From positions 186,001-250,000 of the forward strand of contig JAINUG010000086.1 in the NCBI GenBank assembly GCA_029706075.1: a DNA stretch of 64,000 bases, in the 5' to 3' direction. Of the stretch, positions 54,847 to 64,000 are shown one piece after another. Under the pieces are notes generated by a model, which saw nothing but the letters and a program-made list of their open reading frames with translations, did no database searches and was not told the origin of the DNA. How positions within the stretch are numbered: position 1 is the first letter of the stretch; each line of letters begins with the position of its first letter. This stretch comes from Aldrovandia affinis. Lineage: Eukaryota; Chordata; Actinopteri; Notacanthiformes; Halosauridae. The translations under genes and the position numbers were made by a program.

Positions 54847-55184
54847 GAAGTGGGTTGATCGTTAAACGTTTTAGAAAAGTCAAACTGAAGGACCTGTTGA
54901 TTCAGGAAGTGCACTGCTCCTTTGATCTTTTCTGTGTCCCCTCTCCTTGTTCGATCTTGCAGAAACCATAGTGGATTTTTTTAATGGACACTACAGAGAA
55001 GGCCAAAATAAGGTCATGTTCTATTGAGCTACACCTTGGGTTTGTGACACATTCCAACACCTCCAGGTGTGAGCCAGCATGTTTGTTTTTCTTTGAACGT
55101 TTGATATTTTCTCTCATTACTTACTGCTCTTCAAGAGCAAACCGCAGGTGTTTGCGGTCACCTATGAATATCATAGTTTAGAAT
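54847..55184 (+). repeat. Unclassified 336-bp repeat, copy 2
   Basis: Same-strand partner of 40172-40507, sharing both limits. Internal words such as CTGTGTCCCCTCTCCTTGTT, GAGCTACACCTTGGGTTTG and GCGGTCACCTATGAATATC are the same or nearly so. Confidence 0.75.
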
Positions 55185-55189
55185 TTGAA

Positions 55190-55570
55190 AATAGCCTAGT
55201 GGAAAACATTTGCTTTGTAAGCTTGCAGAATTTGTAAAAAATTCAGGCAGACCTGGCTATATGTCCTATGATACTGATGTGTTAAACAGAGTTGATCATT
55301 TTATAAATAGTAATATAATCACATTTTTTCTCATGACACCACTAAGAACTGTTGTTTGTTATTCAAACATTTATTGAAATGAACAATATTTTTGAAGGAA
55401 GAAGCAGAACTCAGTAGTGCTCAACCATAAGTAAACCATAAGTAAACCAAAACATGGGGAAATATTCATATTTTCACAACCTACTACATTTGTCATATTA
55501 ATTATATTTACTTTAATTTATGGCAGAGATGAGGGTATGTTAAAGATCTATTTGTGAATACAGTATCACC
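55190..55570. other. AT-rich non-coding sequence
   Basis: No feature recognised apart from an 11-base direct repeat (CATAAGTAAAC) near 55428-55448. Confidence 0.4.
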
Positions 55571-55815
55571 ATACACTCAGGTCCAGAATTATTTGGCACC
55601 CTTGGTGATGAGCAAAATAAGCAAAAAATGCTGTATAAATAATAAACAACACAGATAATGAGTTATATTTATGCTGAAACATATTGGGAAAACTATAACT
55701 AAACTATAAAAAAAAAATCTGAAAAATATAGGTCTTAAAATTATGGGCACCCCTAAAGGATCTTTTAAATAAAACCAAAGCTAAATCTGAAATAAACTTC
55801 TATATTTTTTTACTT

Positions 55816-55883
55816 TTTATAAATTTGTTTCAGATTTTTTGCATTTTTTCTCTGCTTCAACCGTTACGCCACCTGGGGGCCCA
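55816..55883 (-). mobile_element. SINE, internally deleted
   Basis: On the minus strand GGGCCCCCAGGTGGCGTAAC (tRNA-like head) runs into GCAAAAAATCTGAAACAAAT, the tail seen in the SINE at 13445-13591. AAATT on both sides may be a target duplication. Confidence 0.7.
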
Positions 55884-56011
55884 AATTCTACATTTTTAAG
55901 CTAATCTCCTCTTAAGGAACTGTAGATCTCTTTGTCATCCATCATGATGGGGAAAGCCAAAGAACTGTCAAATCGAGTCAGGTAATGGTTACAAAAATAT
56001 ATAAATATCAC

Positions 56012-57825
56012 CAGGGGCGTAGCACACAATTCTGAGTCCTATACATATGCAGTCTTGTGGGCCCCCTTCCCCTCTTGATCCATGACTCTCACGCATCTTT
56101 AGATTTTTTTTTTATTGAATCAACAACTATACACATGAATCTGTAGTGGTTATTAGGGTAATCACTAATGAACTGCTTATACCATATTTAAACAAATAAT
56201 ACTAAAAAACTATCTGTGATATGTGCTTTTTTGAAATCTCATAATTCAGCCCTCCTTTCTCAAGAGAAAGATCACATCTTCTTCCTGCTCATTCTCTGCT
56301 ACAAGGACAGGGCCCTCTACAAGCATGAAGCATACAGGATTGATATTAGCCTCTTAGCCTGCTTATAATATACAATGAAACAGGCTACAGGCTAGATTCT
56401 GCTTAATTTACCAGATAGCTAGCTAACTATCATAATGTAGCTAGCTACGTTAGCTTGTCTTGTTATAGAACTGGATCAAATGAGTCTTCAAAAACAAAGT
56501 TTCAATGCATTTCACGATTGCGATTGCTTTCAGCCATTAGCGAGAGTGAAACTGAAATGAGATTAATCGCGATTTTTTAAAGAATGCGTTATCCATTTGA
56601 AATTAATCGCATACGTTAACGTGTTAACGTTGACAGCCCTAGTTCAATCTAAACAACGTACCGATATTAGCTTAAACCACTCTTAAACAGTGTTAGCAAG
56701 TTGCTTACCTTTCTTTTGAAATAAATTAGTGAGCAGTTGTTTTCCTCAGTTTGCCTTTTTCTCTTTCTTTTCTTTTTTATACCCCGACTTCACTTTCTTC
56801 TGGAAAGACATGATTCTTAGTGTAGGTATGTTACGTATACCACCAGATGAAAATACCTTTAATTTGATACCTTATTCACTCTCATATCTTGAAATGTGCA
56901 TATTGACCCCTATTTTTTTAATGATCTTGAAACAAAAGCTGTGATTCAATAACATAAATGCCCATAACTTTCTTAAAAATGAAGATAATTGCATTACATT
57001 TTCAGTCATTACAGATTGAAGCATTCTAAAAAAGATATGATATATCTTAATTGGAATTATCTGAAATTGCATTACATAATCAATTAATCACATACTTACA
57101 TGTTGCGCACACGCCGCGACACGGCAAAACCCACGGCAGGCAGTGAGCATTTGGGCAAAGATATCTCACATTCCAGGTCAAAAACATCGCATTTCGCATC
57201 GACATATTTCAATGAAATTTCACCAGAAACAAGATAAAATGTTATATTAACGTCCTGGATACCTTTTATTTAGTCCTGAACTTGTGATATATCATTTTGA
57301 AAGCACTAAACACGAGTCTGACTCTGAAGTGTAGCATATGACCAAACCGAGCAATGTTTAATCAAATTTCGGAAACAAGATGGAGGATCGAGTTTTCAAC
57401 TACGTTATATCGCAGACATATGGTGAAAAAAAACCCAGACAGCCCTTGAAAAGCCTGCATTTTTGGGGTACAGCCATAGTCTCTCGTAATCGCTCGCACA
57501 GGGACACAGGCACATCTAGACTGCCGCTGCGCATGGGAATTGTAACATACGTACTTAGTGCAGGGGGGCGGACTAAACCATTTGCGCTTTTGAGAGGGGA
57601 GAGGGGAGGGGGCCCAGAGAGCATCCAATATTTTTATGGATACAAAGTTCAGTCTCTCAACCTATTTATTCAGCCAATATAATTTAGTAATGACACTAAT
57701 TACTTAGAAATTTAAAATTGCAGACAAATGGTTTTTTTTTTTTTCATTCCAGGCTTTTCAAGGGCCCTGCCCCACTTGTTGCCCTAGGTAGTCAGTTCCC
57801 CTTTTCCCCCACTACGACGCCCCTG
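56012..57825. mobile_element. Non-autonomous hAT element, 1,814 bp
   Basis: Ends CAGGGGCGTAG and CTACGACGCCCCTG, with the exact 8-base duplication AATATCAC (56004-56011, 57826-57833). No transposase frame is recognised. A second hAT-like terminus (GTTAACGTTGACAGCCCTA) sits inside at about 56622-56640. Confidence 0.95.
56560..56641 (-). mobile_element. Terminus of another hAT family, nested fragment
   Basis: ATTAATCGCATACGTTAACG then GTTGACAGCCCTA is the inverse of a well-known vertebrate hAT end starting TAGGGCTGTCAACG. Its opposite end was not found, so this is a fragment. Confidence 0.6.
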
Positions 57826-58639
57826 AATATCACATACCACTAACCACTGTTAAGGCAATAATCTAAAAGTTTAAAACATCTGGAACAGTTGCAAACTTGC
57901 CAGGAAGAGGATGCAAGTCCATGTTGTCCCCACACACAATGAGGAAGATATTGAGGGAGGAAAGGATATCCCAAGGACCACAGGTCAACTGCAGACTTCA
58001 GTTGTGTCTTGGGGTCACAAAGTCTCAAAATCAACCAAAAGATGGCACCTCCATACCAACAGGCTCTTTGGAAGGGTTGCAAAGTCCTTACTGAGAGCAA
58101 CTTACAAATTCAAGCATCTGGAGGTGAATGGAATAATGAATTCCACCAAGTACCAGGACATTAGCCAAAAACTTGGTTGCCTCTGCCAGGACCTTCCAAC
58201 AAGACAATGACCCCAAGCATACCTCAAAATCAACACAGAAATGGTTCCGTGAAAACAAAATCAATGTTGTACAATGACTATCTCAGTCTCTGGACTCAAA
58301 AACATGTGGTCTGAGAGTGGTCTGTCTGCTCTCTTCCACTTCATGTGAAAGATAGCAGTCCATAAGCTCAAACCTAAGGATATTATGGATCTTGAAAGAT
58401 TCTGCATGGAGGAATGGTCCAAGATCCCTCCAAATGTGTTCTCCAACCTTTATATATATATGCAGTATACGTATATATAATGTGAGGGGCCAAGCAGGCA
58501 ATACAAATAGAAATCCTGAATATATGAATACTTATGCAATCAATTATTGTTTGTTTTTTATTTGCAATGAATTAAGAAAAAGCTTTGGGTTTTTTATTTG
58601 ACATAAAGTATTTTGTGTTGATCAGTGGAAATAAATGAA

Positions 58640-58757
58640 GTGGAAGTCCATGAAGTAAGTGAAAAATGTGAATGGAGGTGAATGCTTTTTATGCCCACTG
58701 TAAAAATATAATATATATATACACATATACATAAGTATATATTTACAGTGGGTAAAT
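58640..58757. repeat. Facing Tc1-type termini
   Basis: GAATGCTTTTTATGCCCACTGTA (to 58701) is a Tc1 right end of the family in the 17.1 kb palindrome. TTTACAGTGGGT at 58744-58755 is an opposing left-end-like word beyond a TA-rich spacer. Confidence 0.6.
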
Positions 58758-58759
58758 CC

Positions 58760-60470
58760 AAATTCAAATGAAATTCAAATGATTTGCAGTGGATTATCAA
58801 AGTCATGTATTTTGCTGACTATTCAAAAGTAAATTGTCCATGAAAGGTAAGGTTTGATTTTGTTCAAGGTCAGCAGTCCTGATAAATAATCACGACACGG
58901 ATATGCAAGGTTTAAGACCTTGCATACTTTTGCTCAGCCAATCCCCAGCAGAGCAAATCTTTCTCGATCACTTTGGTAAGGCTGTGTGCGAATGAGCCCA
59001 GTAGTAAAACCTTGAGTAGATTGATGTCTTACTCACTCTGTTTGATGCACCATGCTGAGATTAGTTAAATTGGAATGAAATTGGGTGTTAAATAAATATC
59101 TGGCAGAATCTGACAGTGACAAACGAGGAGGCACAGGAGATGCAGAGGTTTGCTCTTCTGCGGATAACGGATGTGCTGTTTGTATTATTTGTGGTGTCAC
59201 AGTTAACCTCAATTACACCAAACCGGATTATGCAATAGTCCCTGATTTCTGAAAACTGAAAGCATGTCTCACTTGTTTTACTGGATGAATTTAATCAATC
59301 TATTGTCGTAACTGTTGTTTAAAAAAAAAAATTGAATGGCTCAAAGTTCCAAAAGCTTCACTACTTTCAAGTCTCATCAAATTTTTTTTTTTGCTCTTGC
59401 CACTTGAGGTTTTTATCCTCAGCCTGGTTTAATTAATTGTTGATTTAATTTCCTGTCAAATATTAATAAAAATACCCATGGCATTTAAGTCAGCCAATAT
59501 AGCAGTCAAGGACACAAATGTCGACATCATCATAAGTGAAGCGAGTGAGCTTGGCTGATGGAAAGGTCACTTTGAAAACATATTAAAAGACACCAGAACC
59601 CATTAATCTAGTCTGAATAACAGAAGCAGAACAGGACATTTGCAGATGTAAGGAGTAGCATGAGGGCCAAGAATAACCAGGAAGTCCCAGCACGGTTCAA
59701 ATGACAGCAGAAACATCTAAAATATAGATGACAGGGAAGGAGTTGGGGGGTTATTCTGTAAAACCGTTATGGTACTTGTTTTTCAGGGGTTTTTTACAGT
59801 GTTTTCATATCACCACAAGTTTGCTGTGACTGAATGATGGCTGAATGTATACTAATGGTATACTAAATGCTAATACGTTCCTTTAAATGAGTATTCATAG
59901 CACCTTTATCATCTCTAAATGATGCCCATGACCCTTGTCATAAGCACATACAAACATTATGACCAGCATATAAGAGCTGACATGGTTATGAATCACATAA
60001 TAATACGTCTTAATAATAAACTGGGATAAAGCACCATAGGGGCCTGGACAGAATTTCTTCCACAGAATCTTTGGGCAGGTCCCGGAGACAAAAAGATTAG
60101 ATTGTAAGATGGTCCTTAAGGTTCGGCTTCAGGCAAAGGGGAAATCATAATTATCAGTATCTCTTTGTTATACGCTCTCACACAGAGCAACTAACAGAGC
60201 ACTGTATTTGCCAAACAAAGAAAGACCGTTAACAGAGCAGTATAACAACTATTCCATAGAGGAATGAGTATCGGCACAGTGTACGATTCAATACAATAAA
60301 TGTGAAAACAAAAATGATAGTTTATCAATACGACAAGCTCTTATTACAATGCTGGTGTATCAACGGCAGCTAAGGGCTGAGCAAACACTGAGTTCGGATT
60401 TTGTAAACAAAACAATATTGTGGTACACAAACATAATCCTAAAACAAAACTAAACTAAATCAATTCAGGT
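58760..60470. promoter_or_regulatory. Low-repeat non-coding; candidate regulatory sequence
   Basis: Repeat-poor. 58850-59250 and 59400-59720 have mixed composition with words such as GGTTTAATTAATTG and ATATGCAAGG. A perfect hairpin TATGCAAGGT/ACCTTGCATA lies at 58902-58926. It could hold conserved enhancers; not testable here. Confidence 0.3.
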
Positions 60471-60477
60471 CCCGACA

Positions 60478-60795
60478 GTGTGGGAGTTTCGGGGGGAATC
60501 CAATCCCAGGCTGAAGAGACGTGTCTACAGCTGGCACCGGAAAGTGGCGGATGACTCAGTAGTCCTGAGAGATGTGGGTGGTTCAGTCGAGCGCACCTTA
60601 GCCGTGGTGTTTCAGAGCGAGGAGACTGCCAGCTGGCCCGCTGAGGGAAATCACTTGCTCATGGAGGGCCAAGTCTGGAGCTCAGGGGGATTTATCACTG
60701 TGACAGAGTATGCTGTCATGGGTTACGTGGCAAGACGGAAGTACACGGCTACCCATGTACCGCCCAGCAGCATGCAGAATTCTGGTTACCTCTAA
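60478..60795 (+). CDS. Unrecognised 105-codon frame in a GC-rich island
   Basis: The frame begins MWEFRGESNPRLKRRVYSWH and ends SMQNSGYL. It coincides with a block clearly richer in GC and CpG than the sequence on either side, which is the only reason for listing it. No domain, signal peptide or membrane segment is seen and no neighbouring exon is evident. The frame is also open a few codons upstream of the ATG. It may be an exon, part of an unknown repeat or chance. Confidence 0.25.
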   Translation: MWEFRGESNPRLKRRVYSWHRKVADDSVVLRDVGGSVERTLAVVFQSEETASWPAEGNHLLMEGQVWSSGGFITVTEYAVMGYVARRKYTATHVPPSSMQNSGYL

Positions 60796-60799
60796 CTGT

Positions 60800-62105
60800 T
60801 GAATATGCCTAGGTAGCTAACAACCAAGCTAGCATTGTTTCGAACTTTATACCTTATTTGTGGGTGCACATGTGGATACACTTGACCAGCATATGGAACA
60901 CAACACAGTGAATTCATTACACATTACAGCTTTACATGTATTACCATGCTAACACTAACACATGATTTCTTCCAACACATTATTGGGGGGGTTGACAACT
61001 GCATTTGATCTTTGACAGTGAAATACATATTATTCATTTTGAGGGGGAGGGGGGTGGTTTCTATGAAACAGTCCCTTTGATGTGTGCTCAGACCCCTAGT
61101 ACAGTGGCTGGCAGATTTGATCATAATGCCTTGCTCTTGTTACAGACCATGTTACAGAGCCAATCAGACCTTTACTCTGAAATTATGGCAGGGTACACAC
61201 TTTCATCTAATTGTAATTACCAGGGCACCCAGACTTACCTATGTCACAAATTCAAAGACTTTTCAAGGTCCCATTCCCACAAATTCAAGCAGCCATATAA
61301 ACTGTGCATTAGGCTATATCATGGATGCTATAAAAATTGCATCACATTCCCTGAAATGAATGCTGTCCCAGGATCAGTGCTTTCAGACCAACCCCAAACC
61401 ATTTTAGGTACAATGTAAAAGCATCAAAGGGCATAATTTATATGAAACATTGACATTACATTTTTCTCAATGATGACCAAAATCTCTCAACCCAAAAACT
61501 TTAAAGTGCCTATGTTCATTTCTTTTTTCATTTCCAAGAACTTTGAAGTCCTTGAATTAATTTGGAGTTAATTTAAATGAAGGATTTAAATGAACCCTAA
61601 ATGTAAAGCTCTGCCCTCAGGTCTGTTGTACATGGAATGGAGGTAAAAAGTTGATAAGAACAAACACATACTGAAGGTAAAGAACACTGAAAGAGGCATT
61701 GCCATTTCAAATTCGTAGAGTATTGCAGTAAAACCTTCCTGTAATTTGCACTTTGTAATTGTATTTTCCACTGTATTCAGCAGTTGTACTTGTCATACGC
61801 ATTATCAAGTTGTCCTTTGTCATTGCACTCTGTGTATGTCTCTTATATATGTATAATTTGTGTCAATAGTTTTTTTGTTCATCTGTATCTGCAGCTAATA
61901 TGCAAAAACTATTTGCATCAATATTTATTGTATGGCAATAAACTGAACTTTTACTTGAAATTAAATAACAAACAGTGCTACCATCATAAAATACACAGTG
62001 TAGGTTATTTTTATATGTTTTATACTTAAATGATGTGTGCATGCTTTGAAAACAGCATTGTCATGTAACATAACACATTACACAATTGTAATATATATGC
62101 CTGAT
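60800..62105. other. Non-coding AT-rich sequence
   Basis: No repeat family recognised. A 137-codon frame at 61005-61418 has no domain and irregular composition; it is not called. Confidence 0.35.
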
Positions 62106-62109
62106 TTTT

Positions 62110-62530
62110 AAATGGAATCTCTGTTTTAGGAAGAATTTAATTACCTGTGTCGGAAATGTGCTGTGCTGGTGCCAAAGAATGCCAGAGTCGGGCAGATGGT
62201 GTTTATTGTAGGCAATTTGCATAATTTCAGTAAATTAGGATCAGATGTTTCAAATTGGGCCGAGATCGGGCGGCCGGGAATTGTGAGCCAGGCGACGATC
62301 TGAGGCTGCCTCTGCTCTGCGAAGCCCTTCCCCAGGATCAGCTGATGTCGCTGAAGAGAACATAGACCCATCCAATGCATCTCAGGACATCAAATGTAGA
62401 GTCCCGCTGGCTTGCTGCTCTTGCCTGCTTCCTCATTGAGTTGGAGCCCATCCAATTTCTGGAGCCACCTCTAATTTGTTAATCAATCCAGACATATTGG
62501 AGACCCACCGCTGACTCACAGAAGTTCAGT
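62110..62530. promoter_or_regulatory. Candidate conserved non-coding element
   Basis: A repeat-free stretch of balanced composition, with AATTTGCATAATTTCAG (octamer-like), GTAAATTAGG and GGGCCGAGATCGGGCGGCCG set in AT-rich DNA. It resembles deeply conserved vertebrate enhancers in character. No coding frame is convincing. Confidence 0.35.
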
Positions 62531-62539
62531 GTCTCACAC

Positions 62540-62935
62540 ATAGAGCAGGCTGGCCTTCCCCCTAGACAACACACACCAAACAACTGATTGATTATGTGCT
62601 TTCAGGAAATATGTATTTAATATTTATGCAATTTTCTGAAGAAAAAACAACAACTTGTGTTTGATTTTTTTTATTCAACATGTATATGTGTGTGCAAATG
62701 TTTTATATGAAATGTGATTTGTGAATCTTTTTGTTGTTGTTAAGAACACAATTTGAAATTGATAATAGTTTGTCTGATTCATCACTAGGGCAGCATTGTG
62801 GCTTGAGGTTACACAGTATGATCAAAATGTTGCAGGTTTAAATGGTGGGGATTTACTATTGAACCATTGAATACGAAACTTAACCTGAATGAATATATCC
62901 AGTTGTATAAATTTTATTTTGTGTTATACATATAT
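62540..62935. other. Non-coding sequence
   Basis: AT-rich, nothing recognised. Confidence 0.4.
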
Positions 62936-62939
62936 ATAG

Positions 62940-63466
62940 ACTACCGGTCAAAAGTTTTTGAACACCCCCATTTTCCAGTTTTTACTGAAAATGTAAGCAG
63001 TTAAAGTCCAGTTATAAAATAACCTGTTAAATGGTTAACAGTCAAACTCTGGTCCAGCAAAAGAAGACCATAATGCTTCCTCCTCCATGTTTAGTTATGA
63101 CACATAGTGGCACACAAAATGATGAACCAAAGATTTCAAATTTTGATTCATTAGTCCATAAGACCTTCTTCCAGTCTTACTACATGGCCCAGGCAAGCCT
63201 CTTTTTCTTATTTTGCCATCTTAATAATAATAATAATAAAACTGAGTCAAACAGTGAGCCATTGAGCCGCCTATCATGCAACTGTTGACTTCCAAATGGG
63301 TGACCTGTTTGTCAGAATTTCCTCCAGTTTCCAATTGATGGTGTGCAAAAATGAGCTTTTTTTTTTAAGTTTATGCCTTTGTACCATTTCAGGTTATTCA
63401 CTGACTTGAACTGCTTAAACAGTAAAAACTGGAAAATGGGGGTGTTCTAAAACTTTTGACAGCTAC
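62940..63466 (-). mobile_element. Tc1-like (second family) deletion copy
   Basis: Left end ACTACCGGTCAAAAGTTTTT, right end GGGGGTGTTCTAAAACTTTT as inverse repeat. The interior includes minus-strand transposase scraps at 63050-63220: the part GCTTCCTCCTCCATGTTTAG corresponds to the KHGGG region and CCTTCTTCCAGTCTTACTAC to the start of the catalytic domain. About two thirds of the gene is deleted. Confidence 0.82.
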
Positions 63467-63484
63467 TACTGTTACTACTAAATC

Positions 63485-63487
<3 letters not shown>

Positions 63488-63523
<36 letters not shown>
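63488..63523. repeat. (AAT)n microsatellite
   Basis: Pure AAT run; a shorter one lies at 63222-63238. Confidence 0.95.
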
Positions 63524-63524
63524 T

Positions 63525-64000
63525 GTCAAACTGAGCCATTGCAAACCTTCCAAATGTGATTGTATAATTAGTGTGCTGAGCTAATATGCCTATTAGCTGT
63601 TGAAAACAGAAGTTGCCACAGTGGGACAGAAATGTAGATTGGATTTATCAATGCTCAGTGAAGTTCAAATGTAATGCATGGCCCCTCCCATGTGATTGAA
63701 TATTTATCTGTGATGGAACACACTTGCCCCCTTTACATCTCCTCCAAGAGTAATATTTACATACAAAGCCAATTTGTAGGGATGATACACCCAGCTCACA
63801 ATGCAATATGTATTGTGATACTGAGGCCACTTGTGCAGACAAAGTATAATTTATATGTTAAAAATCAACTGATTATTCAAAAATATGCAAAACACAAGAT
63901 ATGTTAAAATTATGAAATATATGAATTAATCATTTTGTAATACATCAAAGGGCATGCATCATATATAAGGAGTAGACAAAATAATGTAGACACCAAACAA
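63525..64000. other. Non-coding, AT-rich
   Basis: Nothing recognised up to the window end. Confidence 0.4.

Larger units (their letters stand above)
55948..58445 (+). pseudogene. Tc1-like transposase split by a hAT insertion
   Basis: The start codon at 55948 gives MGKAKELSNRVR, then the hAT element intervenes. After it: FKTSGTVANLPGRGCKSMLS (second helix-turn-helix) and LQTSVVSWGHKVSKSTKRW. The part with the first catalytic Asp is deleted (join near 58110), then VNGIMNSTKYQDIS and FQQDNDPKHTSK with the second Asp. The region of the Glu is damaged. Several frames are used. Confidence 0.88.
55573..58500 (+). mobile_element. Tc1-like transposon (fifth family) with nested SINE and hAT
   Basis: The left end reads ACTCAGGTCCAGAATTATTT. 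Transposase sequence begins near 55948, is split by the hAT at 56012-57825 and continues to about 58445. The right terminal repeat was not identified, and sequence to 58700 belongs to another Tc1 family. Confidence 0.85.

Noticed and set aside
61005-61418. A 137-codon frame as a host gene
   Set aside because: It has no domain and irregular composition, and lies in non-repetitive AT-rich DNA where chance frames of this size occur.

Overview
The window looks like an intergenic, repeat-saturated stretch of a ray-finned (teleost) fish genome. The evidence is the mix of repeats: several Tc1-like transposons with the TA-flanked terminal repeats typical of fish, hAT, piggyBac and Harbinger DNA transposons, Ty3/Gypsy elements including one with Gmr1-like gene order, an L2-clade LINE with the usual fish 3' tail, L1-like LINEs and tRNA-derived SINEs. 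No intact host protein-coding gene, tRNA or rRNA gene could be supported. Almost every long reading frame belongs to a transposable element, and nearly all are broken by frameshifts or stops.

Layout. 0.5-4 kb: two Tc1 elements, the second with an internally inverted transposase segment. 5-8.4 kb: SINE-like and palindromic MITE pieces, LTR-like sequence and a solo LTR. 8.6-10.8 kb: a reverse-strand LTR-like block split by a non-autonomous piggyBac. 10.9-15.9 kb: a decayed L1, split by a SINE (15-bp target duplication) and a hAT element (8-bp duplication), ending in a fold-back. 16-17.3 kb: a possible solo LTR and a 263-bp near-perfect palindrome. 17.7-24 kb: a degraded Gypsy element holding a 230-bp fish repeat and, in its 3' LTR, a second piggyBac. 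25 kb: a hAT MITE. 26.4-30.6 kb: Tc1 and hAT scraps, then a Gypsy pol with integrase upstream of reverse transcriptase, followed by an inverted LTR-like duplication around a 166-bp GA tract.

30.8-33.8 kb: a Tc1 scrap, a decayed copy of a multicopy fish C2H2-finger protein family, and tandemly duplicated L1 endonuclease fragments. 35-41 kb: an L2 tail, a scrambled LINE copy at 37.3-38.2 kb, two Tc1 remnants and a 336-bp repeat that recurs at 54.8 kb. 41-44 kb: a decayed LINE and a Harbinger element. 45.3-46 kb: a hAT remnant. 46.6-50.4 kb: an L2 LINE with an 804-codon open reverse transcriptase frame, the only long intact coding frame here. 52 kb: a THAP-domain remnant. 55.6-58.7 kb: a Tc1 carrying a SINE and a 1.8-kb hAT element. 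The rest, mainly 58.8-62.9 kb and parts of 24.4, 35.3 and 39 kb, is low-repeat AT-rich DNA with several stretches that read like conserved non-coding regulatory DNA.

The elements do not work together as a system; the relationships are of nesting and relative age. The best candidates for something unusual are the scrambled LINE copy, the inverted Tc1, the large palindrome, the GA-cored fold-back and the paired unclassified 336-bp repeat. No previously undescribed functional system could be demonstrated from sequence alone.
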